This document shows, piece by piece, positions 53,816 to 64,000 of a stretch of DNA of 64,000 nt. The stretch spans positions 639,125,825 through 639,189,824 of the forward strand of contig NC_133658.1 of the NCBI RefSeq assembly GCF_037893015.1, written 5' to 3'. The position numbers were made by a program, and so were the translations under genes. The stretch is from Macrotis lagotis (Eukaryota; Chordata; Mammalia; Peramelemorphia; Peramelidae). Numbering within the stretch: the first letter of the stretch is position 1; each line of letters begins with the position of its first letter. The notes under the pieces are model-generated. The model saw only the letters and a list, made by a program, of their open reading frames with translations. It was not told where the DNA came from and made no database searches.

Positions 53816-54548
53816 CCTACAGGAGGTTTCAGATATATTGGATAGAAAGGCCAGTGGTCTTTATGGTACAGTCAAAAAGTCTTTCAAATTTCATTGATTA
53901 TTTTGTTGAATCGTTTGTTAGTATGTAGAACTTAATATTAAGACTATTCTTTTCTGGGTCTTCAATAACTGGCAGTTTAGGAGGCAAGGTCTCTAGTGCC
54001 TGCATATCATGTCTCCCCCAGGTCATTCCTCTTAGTAATGGTCATGGGACTGCTCTAGAATCAGGATGTCTGGAATTGGGGAGGGGTGGCTGAGAACTCC
54101 AGGCCCTACATTGTGTCCTCCTACATTACTCCCAAGGGGAAACAATGGTTGTGGGAGTGGCTGCCTATTGGACAACTGTTTCTTCCTTTGTGGCTTTCTT
54201 CCCTCTTCCTTTGTGGCTTCAACTAGGCTGACTTGTCTGGTCTTTTGGTGGCAGTTGGTTGACCAGGTGGTAGTGGTGGTGGCAGTGATGAAGGTGTGTC
54301 CCTTTTCCTCAAGGTTTACTCACTTGGATGATGGTTGTGGGAACCCAGGTTAAAAGCAAGAGGTCCTGGACCACATCCCCACTCCCACCTTAAGGGGAGT
54401 TAGTAGTCAGCTGTTGGAGAAGGTCTGGTCACAGGGTTCATGGGAACCTGAGCAAAAGGGGAGATATCGAGGAAGAGGTTGGGATGCTAATGTCTCTTCA
54501 GGAATACTTTTTGGTCCAGGACTGTTAGTGATACTCTCCTCTCTCCAT

Positions 54549-54549
<1 letters not shown>
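53816..54549. other. Intronic DNA, GC content slightly raised, nothing recognised
   Basis: A 95-codon open frame at 54066-54353 (CLLDNCFFLCGFLPSSF...) has no recognised domain and no supporting splice sites. Probably noncoding. Confidence 0.35.

Positions 54550-54584
<35 letters not shown>
54550..54584. repeat. Poly(C) run, 35 bases
   Basis: An uninterrupted homopolymer of about 35 C. Length may be imprecise because such runs are hard to sequence. It could form i-motif or G-quadruplex structures. Confidence 0.85.
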
Positions 54585-54585
<1 letters not shown>

Positions 54586-55015
54586 TTCTATTGAATTCAG
54601 AGATTCATCTGCCTACTTTTTCATCCATTTCTGTCATTCTTATATTTAATCAGAATTTTTCTTCTCTACCCAACTGTGGATATGAATACAGATATTCAGT
54701 TTTCTTTCCTATCATTTCTATCACTGAAAAAAAATGCATGGTTCCTTTGAGGCATGTAAGGAATTTTACTGCTTGTAAAAACTAGAAACTGAGAATTTAA
54801 TCTTCATTCCAGAGGAAAACCTTGATTCCATGAAATGTTGTTTATCCTGAACTTTTTCTAAAATAAACTGGATGAAGGAGGAATTGTAGGGATGTTGACA
54901 GGCATAAATAGAGCATGGGGAATGAGGAATTTCTCAGGTATCAGATAGAGAAAAGAGAAATCCTCCAGTTAACTCTTTAGGGCCTGAGTGAATGATAATA
55001 AAAACAAAACCAAAA
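54585..55015. other. Intronic DNA, nothing recognised
   Basis: Featureless by eye. Confidence 0.4.
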
Positions 55016-55019
55016 ATAA

Positions 55020-55430
55020 TATTGATAGATAGCTTTTATGTATAACTTTAAGGGTTGCAAAGTATCTTACAAATACTGTCTCCTTTGTGCCACACAACTC
55101 TACAAGATATTTATTTTTATTATCATCCCCAGTTTTACAGATGAGGAAGGTAGAGGTAGATAGAATTTTTTTAGGTTTTTGCTAGGCAATGGGCTTAAGT
55201 GGCTTGCCCAAGGCCACACAGCTAGGTAATTATTAAGTGTCTGAGACAGGATTTGAACCCAGGTACTCCTGACTCCAGGGTCGGTGCTTTATCCACTGCA
55301 CCACCTAGCTGCCGCTAGAGGTAGATAGAATTTAAGGGACTTGACTGGGGTCACAGTTAGTAGGTATTTGAGGCAGAATTTCAAATCAGGTCTTCTATAT
55401 CCAAGTCCAGTGGTCTATACAGGACACCTT
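55020..55430 (-). mobile_element. MIR, minus strand, split by a SINE
   Basis: CAGTTTTACAGATGAGGAAG on the left and GGACTTGACTGGGGTCACAG with CCAAGTCCAGTGGTCTATAC on the right form one MIR interrupted at 55169-55315. Confidence 0.75.
55169..55315 (-). mobile_element. tRNA-derived SINE, WSINE1-like, minus strand
   Basis: AGGTTTTTGCTAGGCAATGG, GGCCACACAGCTAGGTAATT and CACCACCTAGCTGCCGC. An exact 18-bp target duplication TAGAGGTAGATAGAATTT lies at 55151-55168 and 55316-55333. Young. Confidence 0.94.
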
Positions 55431-55949
55431 GGTCCTCAGCCTTATTATTGTCATATGTGACAGAAATCTTCAGCTTATGTTGCTGCTTTTGTTGTGCTAG
55501 TAGGAAACCATTCTTGTCTTTAAGATGTTACTTAGTCATCTGTTGGTTAATCTAGTTCTGATTCTTACAGCACATGGAGTAAAGTAAAATTGAATTTCTT
55601 TCAAGCAGACTGTTGCACAAATTCATACCCTTTCAATTTGACCTAGCCAATGTCAAATTTCAAAATACTTTCTACCTCTACATCCTTATCATGTATCATT
55701 GCTTTTATACATGTAATCTGGTTTTAGTCCCTACTATTTCAGGAATTCTTTACAAAAAAAACCAAAATCTGGTGACCTCTCAGCTGCTTTTTACCACTGT
55801 TGACTGGCCTTTTTTTTTTTAGTCTCCATTACTTGTCATCTTCTGTTGCCCCTTAAGCATGGGGTTTAAGCATATCCCCTTATATACTGGTTGGTTCAGT
55901 TATTGTTTCTATGATTCCTTAATGTTTCCAGTCCCCTATTTCCAATCAT
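55431..55949. other. Intronic DNA, possibly the start of the L2 copy
   Basis: Pyrimidine-rich on the plus strand; only weak L2 resemblance. Confidence 0.35.
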
Positions 55950-57270
55950 ATGTTCAACTAATTCTTTGGATTCTTTATACTTAGCCCATCTAAAACTTAA
56001 CTTACATTCCTTCTTCCTCTGCACCCTCGCTGTTTTAATATCTCCCAGTTATCCAGGGTTGGTCTTTGACTCTTCCTTCTTTTATGTCTCATCATATGAG
56101 TTTGCCAAGTCCTGTCAGTTTATAAGGTTTAACTCTACAAGTTCTCTTTCACCAACTCCTTTAGTCTAATGCCATGAATCTAACTTTATCTTTTCTATTG
56201 TACCAACCTCCTAACTGGACTTCTCCATTTCTAGTTTTTCCTTACTCTAACCCATCCCATCATAGCTGGAAAAAAAAGTTTCCTTAAGGAAAAGATCTTA
56301 CCATATTACTCAGGTATTTAACTTTCTGCCATAGAATAAATATCAACTTCTTAGTCTGGCATTTAGAGCCCTTAACAATTTGATAGCAGCCTACCTTTTC
56401 TTTTTAAAAAAATATTTTATTAGTTTTCCAATTACATACAATAGTGGTTTCTATCATTTTTTGTAAGGTTTTGAATTTTACAATTTTTCCCCCACCCTCC
56501 CTTCCCTCCCCTATCCCCCCACAGAAGGCAGTTTGATAATCTTTACATTGTTTCCATGCTATACATTGAAATTGAATATATTGAGAGAGAAATCTTATCC
56601 TTGAGAAGAAAATAAAATATTAGAGATAGCAAAATTATGTTTACATAAGATACTTTTTTAAAAAAAAAATTGAAGGTAATAGATTTTGGTCTTTCTTTAA
56701 ACTCCACAGTTCTTTCTTTGGATACAGGTGGTATTCTCCATTGCAGGTACTCTAAAATTGTCCCTTATTTTTGCATTGATGGAATGAGCAAGTCCATTAA
56801 GGTTGGTCATTACCCCCATGTTGCTGTTAGGGTATATAATGTTCTTCTGATTCTGCTCATCTCACAGCCTACCTTTTCAGTTTATTTTATAATATAACCT
56901 TTATGGTAAATTTCAGAAAAATTGAGCTACGAGTTCAACTCAAATGCTATTTCCTGTCTTCATGTATTTATACTGTTCATTCTCTCTTCCTGAAATGTAC
57001 TTCCTTTCTGTCTTTCAGAATCATTCTTTTACCTTTTAAGTATCAACTCATATACCATTTTCTCCATAAAGCCTTCCTTGGTTCCTATCAGTTGAAATTA
57101 TTTCTCTTTCCTCATTTCCCTATAACTATTTGATACTCTCCTTTGCCTCAGTCAGATCCTATCCTATAGAATATTTGTCTATATCTTTCAATTTCCCAAT
57201 ATAATGTAAATACTTTGTGTTTAGAGCATACCCTTGCTCTTTACCAGGGTTACACTTATTTACCTGTAAA
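55950..57270 (+). mobile_element. L2 LINE, plus strand, split by an L1 insertion
   Basis: AAGTCCTGTCAGTTTATAAGG, CAACCTCCTAACTGGACTTC, AGTCTGGCATTTAGAGCCCT, CAGCCTACCTTTTC, CTCAAATGCTATTTCC and CCATAAAGCCTTCCTTGG follow the order of L2 ORF2 end and 3' UTR. The L1 at 56401-56864 interrupts it. Old. Confidence 0.75.
56401..56864 (-). mobile_element. L1 3' end, minus strand, 5'-truncated, with target duplications
   Basis: A 464-bp insertion. TTTTTAAAAAAATATTTTATT (tail side), CCAATTACATACAATAGTGG, CCCCCCACAGAAGGCAGTTT, TTACATTGTTTCCATGCTAT, GATACAGGTGGTATTCTCC and ATGTTGCTGTTAGGGTATATA. An exact 14-bp duplication CAGCCTACCTTTTC lies at 56387-56400 and 56865-56878. Confidence 0.9.
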
Positions 57271-57284
57271 GAAAATTCTTAACA

Positions 57285-58400
57285 GTCATTTAAAAAAAAT
57301 TTAGTTGTAAATTATCTCCCTCCCTCACCACCTCACTCTAAGGAGGTAAACAGTCTGATATAGATTACCTAGTCATGTTGTGGGGGAATGGAAGCAGACC
57401 TAAAGAAAAGAACAATAAAAAAATAAAGTGAGTGCTTTGATCTACATTTAGACTCCATTTCTTTCTTTGGATATGGATAGCATTTTCCATTTAGTCCTTT
57501 AGAATTGTCTTGGATTATTACATTCCTTAGAAGAATTAAATCAATCATGATTGATCATCATATAGTGTTATGGTTACTGTGTATACTGTTCTCCAAATTG
57601 CTTTACAGAATAATTGGATCAGTTCACAGCTCCACCAGCAGTGCATTGTGTTCCAGCTTTCCCACATCCCTTTCAACATTTATCATTTTCCTTTTCTTCC
57701 ATATTAGCCAAACTGATAGGTATGGCGTGTTAACCTTAGGATTGTTTTAATTTGCATTTCTCTAATCATTAGTGATTTAGAGCATTTCTTCATATGAATA
57801 TAGATAACTTTATTTCTTTATTTGTAAGCTGCCTATTTGTATCCTTTGATCATTTATTATTTGAGGAATAATTTGTATTCATATAAATTTGACTCACTTC
57901 TCTATATATTTGAAAAATGAAGCCTTTATCAAAGATACTTACTTTAAAGATTGTTTCCCAGCTTTCTGCTTTCTTTCTAATCTTTGTTGCATTGGTTTTG
58001 TTAAAATAAAACCTTTTTAATTTAATTTAATCAAAATTATCCATTTTGCATTTCCTAATGTTCTATCTCGGTAAACAATTTTTTGTTTTCTAATTTGCTT
58101 ATGATGTCATCCTTTATGTCTAAATCATGTACCTATTTTGTCCTTATCTTGGTGATATTTATTAGTCTATACTTAGTTTCTGCCATATTATTTTCCAGTT
58201 TTCTCAGCTTTTTTGTCAGATAATAAATTTTTATCCCAGAAGCTGGGGTTTTGGGATTTCTCAAACACTAGGTAGGATGCTATGGCTATTTACTATTGTC
58301 TTGGGTACCTAATCTATTCCACTGATCTACCACTCTATTTCTTAGCTAGTGCAAGATTAGATTTGTTACTGATTAGTTTGAGATCTGGTATGGCTGAGTT
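57285..58400 (-). mobile_element. L1 3' part including the ORF2 end, minus strand
   Basis: TTCACAGCTCCACCAGCAGT, CTTTCCCACATCCCTTTC, TAGCCAAACTGATAGGTATG and TTTTAATTTGCATTTCTCTA are the ORF2 end, and 57870-58370 extends further into ORF2 in complement. The 3' UTR is at 57290-57500. Open frames are broken. Confidence 0.7.
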
Positions 58401-58544
58401 GAACAATAAAAATAAATTAGTAGAGGCTCATGGGCTATCATTTTGGGTGAACACTGACCAACAGATAGTCTCATTTGAAGAAGAACTTGGGGTCAGCACT
58501 CATTTGTAATTAATTATAGTAAAGTTTTAAAATGATACCTTAAA
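58401..58544. other. Short unassigned intronic DNA
   Basis: Nothing recognised. Confidence 0.4.
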
Positions 58545-58705
58545 TTTGTATACTGCCTGACATTTTCCAGAGTGGCTTTCACATTTCATCTTATTGTCAA
58601 ATCCCCCTGTGAGGGAGAGACTAACAACCTATTTGAGATCCAGAAGGTTTGTGAATTGCCATAGATTAAAGTCTTAGTAAAATTCTAGGTCTTCCAAGTC
58701 CTGGT
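58545..58705 (-). mobile_element. MIR fragment, minus strand
   Basis: GTGGCTTTCACATTTCATCT, CCCTGTGAGGGAGAGACTAA and TCTAGGTCTTCCAAGTCCTG. Confidence 0.5.
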
Positions 58706-59210
58706 CATTTGCTTCATGATGATTTTGGAACCTGGAAAATAGGAGAAATCTAGAATCATCAATGATCCCATATTGAAAGATATCATCAGGTACTTCAGCA
58801 ATTGAGAGTATACATATAACAGTTGAGATTTGTGTTTGTCCAATTGAAGGAAACTTTGTGATGAATAAAATTTTGTTAAAAACAATAAATATTCGTAGAG
58901 TTATGACTTCTCACTTTTCTCCCCCAGCATGAGAATAGTACCTAAATTAATTAATTTAACCTTTTTCTTTGTAGCTCTTACTTCTTTAAGAGTTAACCAG
59001 AACTTGGGTATACTTTTTCCTTTCAGAAAATTTAACTTTATTCACATAGATGCAGATCATTTTTTAAAATATAGCATCAACCTTAAGACCTTGACATTAA
59101 TCCTTGTGATTTCTTTATAGTTCTAAGATTCAGTGATGATAGTAGCTTCAAAGACTTCATTTCCTACTTTGTGTTCTTGTGATATTTTCTTGTGTATTTT
59201 TAGGTTGTTT
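58706..59210. other. AT-rich intronic DNA, nothing recognised
   Basis: Featureless by eye. Confidence 0.4.
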
Positions 59211-59224
59211 AAAAACCATAATAA

Positions 59225-59370
59225 GGGCAGCTGGGTGGTGTAGTGGATAGAACACTGACCCTGGAGTCAGGAGGACCTGAATTCAAATGTGGTCTCAGAC
59301 ACTTAATAATTGCCTTGCTGTGACCTTGGGCAAGTCACTTAACCCCATTGCCTTAAACATATAAAATTTA
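59225..59370 (+). mobile_element. tRNA-derived SINE, plus strand
   Basis: GGGCAGCTGGGTGGTGTAGT, GGAGTCAGGAGGACCTGAAT, TTAATAATTGCCTTGCTGTG and CCATTGCCTTAAACATATAA. Near-identical flanks are AAAAACCATAATAA and AAAAACCCATAATAA. Confidence 0.9.
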
Positions 59371-59589
59371 AAAAAAACCCATAATAAAATAGCCCAGCAT
59401 TGCTTAGTGGATGGGATATGGGTGTCAAAAGAATAGGGTTATTAGCCAGTTAGTGCCAGAATTCATTTGGATTCAACAAATATTTATTATATTCCTAAAA
59501 TGTAACAGGGATACAAAGTCAAAAGTGAAATAGTCCAGCAGTTTTTTGGTAGGATCATTTTTGGCAGGAAAGTTTTGATATTTTTATTT
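59371..59589. other. Intronic DNA with an L2-tail-like piece
   Basis: TTCAACAAATATTTATTATA near 59474 with GGGATACAAAG resembles a minus-strand L2 tail. Confidence 0.4.
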
Positions 59590-59790
59590 TTGAATTAGAT
59601 CCAGTGATTTTTTTTGTGCCATGGATCCCCTTTGACATTCTGATAAAACCAATGAACTCCCTTCTCAGAATAATGGTTTTCAATGCATAAAATAAATGTA
59701 TAGAATTAACATGAAAAGCAATTACACTGAGATGCTTTTCTCAAATATTAAAAATGAAGTTTATAGCTCTCATGTTAAATACTTCTAAAT
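59590..59790. mobile_element. hAT-like DNA transposon relic
   Basis: CCATGGATCCCCTTTGACAT, CTTCTCAGAATAATGGTTTT, AATGCATAAAATAAATGTAT and TAACATGAAAAGCAATTACA match the interior of a small mammalian hAT family related to the element at 4526-4724 in opposite orientation. Termini are lost. Confidence 0.5.
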
Positions 59791-60149
59791 GAAGTCATAG
59801 ATTATTAAATTTTAAGCAATGACATGGAGCTGGACAACTAGCAAATAAGTTAGATTTTACTACAATAAATAAGATAAATTAGAGGTACTAATGCAAGAAG
59901 GCAAATTTGACTCATAAATATCCCAAAGCTTGGTGGATCTGACCCATGAGGCTCTAAATGGGTTTCTTTTGAATTTATGTTGGTGACTTAAATCACCTTC
60001 ATTTCCCATCATATTCTTTTCTCTTCTTTCATCCAGGAAGCCATCCCTTAAAACAAAGATTAAAAAGAAATAGAGAAGTAATTCACTAAAATTAGCTTAT
60101 CAACCAACATTATAAGCAGTGTTCCATATCTGCAAAAAAAGAGGGAGAT
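59791..60149. other. AT-rich intronic DNA, nothing recognised
   Basis: Featureless by eye. Confidence 0.4.
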
Positions 60150-60470
60150 GCATTTTTATTTTTTTATTTGATTCATTTATTTTCAGAGATAAACTTGGTT
60201 TTCAAAATTACAAAACATTCAGTTTTGATCCTCCCTACTCCTCCCATTTCCATTGCTGTCAATATGTATATTTTTTTCCTGGTTTTGTTACTTTATTTTG
60301 TATCAGTTGTATGTTTTCCTGTAGTCTTCATAATCATCATTTCTTAGACCTCAGTAATATATTCTATCATATTAATCTATCACAATTTGTTTAGCAGTTC
60401 CTCAGCTGATAGACATTTACTTTGTTTCCAGTTTTTGGATGCTTCCCCCCAAAAAAGCTGCCATAATAAC
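60150..60470 (-). mobile_element. L1 3' end, minus strand
   Basis: TTTTCAGAGATAAACTTGGT, CATCATTTCTTAGACCTCAG and CAGTTCCTCAGCTGATAGAC are the complement of an L1 3' end. Diverged. Confidence 0.6.
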
Positions 60471-60479
60471 TGAGTTTTA

Positions 60480-61250
60480 TATGGGAGCCTTTCACTTAGC
60501 CTCCATTTGGGCATGTTTACCTAGAAGGAGCTTTGTGTCAAGAGGTAGAGTAGCTTTTAGAATCTATGCTCATGTGAGGAAATTTCAAATCTCAGAACCA
60601 GAAGAGATAAAAATTCAATGGAAGGAGAAACAGAAATGAATTTTGATTTTGGAGGCACCAATGTAGGTGGGAGATTAAGAAGGCTCTCATGTAGGAAATA
60701 ATACTGGGGTGAGTTTTGACTGGAGGTAAAGATTCCAAGAGTTAGAAGTATGGATAGAGATGAGGGCCAGCAGGTAGAATTTGGTGTGCCAGGAATAGGA
60801 AAACAGACCAGTTTGACTGGACCAGAGAGCACATGAAGGGAAACATATAGTAAGTCAGAAAAGTTAGACTAGAATCTCATTGCAAAGATATTCAAATGCT
60901 AAGAGGAGTTTGTATTTTACCCTAAAAGCAATTAGGGATCCAGTGGAGCTTATTGAGTAGTCTTGAGGATTTTTGAGTGACATGATCCAAATGCTTTAGG
61001 AATAATTTGTGGAAGATAGGATGAAGAGGGTCTGAATTAGGGTGGTAACCATGTGAATGGGCAGAAGAGAATGAATATGAGAGATGTTGAAGATGTGACA
61101 GAATTTGACAACTGGTGCATCTAGAGTATATAGGGGATGGGTGAAGACTACCACTTGCACAGAAAAAGGAAATAGATAAGTTTAGCTGACAGGTCACACA
61201 CATGGCTCTAAGATATGTTATAGTAAGAATTGAGCATTCCACTTATCCAG
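60480..61250 (-). mobile_element. L2 LINE, minus strand
   Basis: GACTGGACCAGAGAGCACAT, GAGGAGTTTGTATTTTACCC, GGGATCCAGTGGAGCTTATT, GAGTGACATGATCCAAATGC and AGGGTGGTAACCATGTGAAT match the L2 complement in order. The longest minus-strand frame (106 codons) is a decayed L2 remnant. Confidence 0.6.
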
Positions 61251-61481
61251 ATGTGTGTTGGAGTTTACTTTCTGTTATAAGCAGAGTAGCTAATAATTTC
61301 TTGACTTCCCTTAATGAAAATTTCATTCTTTAAAAGGCAAAGGAACCAATAAAAGAGAATTTCATATCACATCAAATAAGAGATATGTGCAAAGTGCTTC
61401 TCAGGCACTAATAATAATAATAACTAACATTTACATAGTGCCTATTATGAAAAACTGTACTTTGCGATTATTATCTCATTT

Positions 61482-61641
61482 AAAAAATTATTTTTTAGAT
61501 TTTTGCAAAGCAAATGGGGTTAAGTGGCTTGCCCAAGGCCACACAGCTATGTAATTATTAAGTGTCTGAGGCCAGATTTGAACTCATGTAGTCCTGACTC
61601 CAGGGCCAGTGTTCTATCCACTGTGCAACCTAGCTGCCCCT
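61482..61641 (-). mobile_element. tRNA-derived SINE, WSINE1-like, minus strand
   Basis: GATTTTTGCAAAGCAAATGG, GGCCACACAGCTATGTAATT and CAACCTAGCTGCCCC. An exact 12-bp duplication ATTATCTCATTT lies at 61470-61481 and 61642-61653. Confidence 0.93.
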
Positions 61642-61680
61642 ATTATCTCATTTGATCTTTCAACAACCCTAGAATTTAGG

Positions 61681-61731
<51 letters not shown>
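61681..61731. repeat. (ATT)n microsatellite
   Basis: About 17 ATT units within the MIR. Confidence 0.92.
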
Positions 61732-61876
61732 CCCCAGTTTTCAGATGAGGAATTTGGGTGATTTAGTTAAGTGATTTGCCTAGGATCACACTGCTAGTAA
61801 ATATGTGTTCATATTGAACTTGGCTCTTCCTGACTCTGGGACCAGAACTCTACTGCGACACTGAGCTGCCTTTAAA

Positions 61877-62690
61877 AATGCCTTTTTATTATTAGTTATT
61901 ACTCTCCTTTTTTTTGGATCTTATTCTTACCAATAGGGAGGAATTGGGATGGTAGGATGGGAATGAAGGGAACCTTGTAAGGACAGTGGGGTAGACCCAT
62001 CCCAAAGTTTGTGATAGAGACAAAGAAGACTAGACGTGGTATGATTTCAAAGACTTTGGGAGAAGGGTTAGAATCCCACAGGCTAAAATTTGATAGGGGA
62101 AGTTGATCTAGGAGATATGGGAAACAAGATCAAAATTTTGAAGATTCATGAGAAAAATTGAATTTAACTAAGGCATTTTTAAGACATGATCAAAAGATAG
62201 GGCAGGCAACAGTAAGAATATGAAAAATATAATGCAGAATTGTAAGAATAATGGTATGAAGGTTAGACACTCAGAATAAGCTGAAGTTGGTAAGGAAAAC
62301 AAAGGATCTCCAAAGTAGATGTTTAAAGAAGAGAGAAGAGGAGACCCAAGAAGGAAAAAAGCAAGGTGCTACCTAGGGTGGGTGAGATAACGACAAAGCT
62401 GTTATGCTCTTATATTGGCTTATTTTCTTTGTCAAGAAGAGTGGCATTTTGACCAGGAGATGACACAAACAGACATGGAAAGTTGATAGACAAGCATTGA
62501 TGGATAAAGTACATCTTTGGGTATAGAAAGAACTAGTGGATGTGATTGTTGAATCACTGAAAGAATTTGGAGAATGGAAAAATTGAAGCAGAATTGTAGA
62601 AGGGCAAATGTTCCAATTTTCAGAAAAAGCAAGAAAATGAAATATACATTTCTTGGAAAGTTTCATATTGTACTATGTGATAGGAGTTAT
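61877..62690. other. Intronic DNA, nothing recognised
   Basis: Minus-strand open frames of 66-97 codons near 62373-62666 show no recognised domain. Texture is like decayed L2, but unassigned. Confidence 0.35.
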
Positions 62691-62693
62691 ATC

Positions 62694-63203
62694 TGTCAGT
62701 ATTTCCCAACAGTTTGTGGTTAGATTCATTTCCCTCTCTTTCTCTCCCCCACCCTAACTATTGGTTAGACCCATACCTACTTCCCCCTTTCCTAGTTAAA
62801 GGGATTTGTTCTTCTCTCCCTCCCAAAAGTGATAAAGTTGTCACTGGGACCTGATTGCCTCCCTTGATTTTCTTGCTTCAGCTTTATGCCTTTTCCTTTT
62901 ATATTCTGGTTCTACAGGGGCATAAAAACTCCCACCCATATGGAATCTGGGACTCTCAGACTTGCTAGGTACCTGAGACACGTCCTCTGCCCTGTGAATT
63001 AGACACTATTCTATATATGAAAGAGGGAGGTCTCATTTACTAAAGCTGAAGCTAAGTGCTGTTATATCTTTTTTGGTATATCCTTGCTGTGTAAGGACAA
63101 AATAAATCTCCTTTTGTTAATTTTTTTGTGACTTATTTGATTATCTTATTTCATCCCCAACTTGAACCTGAACAGGATGCTAACTTTAGGTCTTTCCCTA
63201 ACA
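62694..63203 (+). mobile_element. Probable solo LTR of an old endogenous retrovirus
   Basis: The segment of about 510 bp begins TGTCAGTATTTCCC and ends CTTTCCCTAACA, so it has the TG...CA termini of an LTR. A TATA-like CATAAAAACTCC near 62920 is followed about 180 bases later by an AATAAA polyadenylation signal near 63100, the expected U3-R-U5 order. I recall this as class I (gamma-type) texture, but the family is not named. No internal retroviral region was recognised on either side. It looks like an old fossil; target duplications were not clear. Confidence 0.55.
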
Positions 63204-63716
63204 ATTGCATAATTGGCATGAGGATGAGATGACCTTATTGCCTCACATTGTGTTTGATTTTGGAGAAAGATTGAAAATTCAGAGAGTAGCATGATTAGAT
63301 AGCCAGCAATTTTCTAGTGATACTTGAAATGTATTATAGCATAAAATGATAATGAACACCTTCAAAAGGAAATGACAACAATAAAAGCAGTTTGGCTTCA
63401 TTTGGAACAGGTTATGCCTGACCAACCTTCTTTCCCTTCCTTCCCTCTTTACCCCGCCCTCCCCCCTTTCCTTTTGCCAGATACTAAATTTGGTAGGTTA
63501 GAGGAGTGCTGTAGGATAAAGGTTTGGTTTGAACTTAGCAAAGATTTTGGTAAAGTCTCTTTTGCTATTCATGTGGAAAATTTGGAAGAATATGGACTAA
63601 ATGAGAGTTGAGTTAGGTATTGGAATTGGTATAAAGTCTAAACTCAGAGTAGTAAATGATAGTTCAGTGTCAGAAGGAACTGTCTAGTGGAAACCTCTAA
63701 AGATTTGTATTTATTT
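63204..63716. other. Intronic DNA, nothing recognised
   Basis: A 79-codon open frame at 63372-63611 has no recognised domain. Confidence 0.4.
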
Positions 63717-63883
63717 ATTTATTTGTTTATTTTATTATTATTTTTTTTTAGGTTTTTGCAAGGCAAATGGGGGTTAAGTGGCTTGCCCAAGGCCACACAT
63801 TAAGTGTCTGAGACCGGATTTGAACCCAGGTACTCCTGACTCCAGGGCCGGTGCTTTATCCACTGTGCCACCTAGCCACCCCA
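63717..63883 (-). mobile_element. tRNA-derived SINE, WSINE1-like, minus strand, small internal deletion
   Basis: AGGTTTTTGCAAGGCAAATG, then GGCCACACATTAAGTGTCTG (the GCTAGGTAATT part is missing), GAACCCAGGTACTCCTGACT and CACCTAGCCACCCC. Near-identical flanks are ATTTGTATTTATTT and ATTTATATTTATTT. Confidence 0.92.
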
Positions 63884-64000
63884 ATTTATATTTATTTTAA
63901 CTCTGCTGTTTAACCTTTTTGGGAATGATTTGGATAAAGCATAGTAATGTATTTTCAGATGTACAGCTGATAGAAAAATTTGAGGGATTACTAGCTTGCT

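Larger units (their letters stand above)
61400..61876 (-). mobile_element. MIR, minus strand, split by a SINE and a microsatellite
   Basis: TAACATTTACATAGTGCCTA is left of the SINE. CAACAACCCTAGAATTTAGG, CCCCAGTTTTCAGATGAGGA and GGATCACACTGCTAGTAAAT are right of it. One old MIR carrying a younger SINE and an ATT expansion. Confidence 0.75.
34258..64000 (+). other. ACVR2A: ACVR2A intron 1 (continues past the window)
   Basis: No segment resembling exon 2 (the AILGRSETQECLFF region) was found in any plus-strand frame, so at least 29.7 kb is intron. The human intron 1 is also long, from memory. It is filled with the repeats listed separately. Confidence 0.85.

Noticed and set aside
54066-54785. 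Two open frames around the poly(C) run
   Set aside because: One is split by the C run (poly-Pro) and the other has no family resemblance or gene context.
34258-64000. ACVR2A exon 2 within the window
   Set aside because: No plus-strand frame shows the cysteine-rich ligand-binding sequence that follows the signal peptide; the exon must lie beyond 64000.

Overview
The window looks like a marsupial nuclear genome, most probably an Australian marsupial and possibly a dasyurid. The main reason is about twenty copies of a tRNA-derived SINE with the head GGGGCAGCTAGGTGG and the body TTAATAATTACCTAGCTGTG, which I recall as WSINE1-like. Marsupial-type L1 3' ends, RTE-tailed SINEs, old L2 and MIR pieces and hAT relics support this. 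The species call is an inference; family names come from memory and were not searched.

Only one functional protein-coding gene is supported. A strong CpG island at about 32.69-34.34 kb carries the first coding exon of ACVR2A (activin receptor type 2A) on the + strand. The exon is 34203-34257 and encodes the signal peptide MGAAAKLAFAVFLISCSS, followed by a consensus splice donor. Everything to the right (34.26-64 kb) is intron 1; exon 2 was not found. The leader carries GC boxes, an ETS site, a CCAAT box, several CCG runs, a U/GU-rich stretch and two overlapping upstream ORFs.

Left of the gene (1-32.6 kb) is intergenic, AT-rich and repeat-dominated. Its notable item is an ECHDC2 processed pseudogene (17.51-18.75 kb, minus) with matching 14-bp target duplications. 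It landed in an older L1-type element and preserves an L2-derived segment that was probably spliced into the parent transcript.

Intron 1 contains the best-preserved mobile element, a 3.2-kb ORF1-only (HAL1-like) LINE at 46534-49708 on the minus strand. It has a 5' region, a degraded ORF1 with coiled coil, RNA-binding and C-terminal domains, no ORF2, and three SINE-derived segments in antisense. Those segments have many T-to-C differences from the usual SINE, which read as A-to-G on the element's own strand. Three more L1-type fragments (2.3, 17.0 and 27.9 kb) also carry ORF1-region sequence, on the same strand and without visible ORF2. The rest of the intron holds SINE pile-ups, L1 3' ends, L2 and MIR pieces, microsatellites, a 35-base C run and one likely old solo LTR near 63 kb.

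I saw no tRNA or rRNA gene, CRISPR array or conventional operon. Boundaries of old repeats are approximate, usually within about 20-50 bases.
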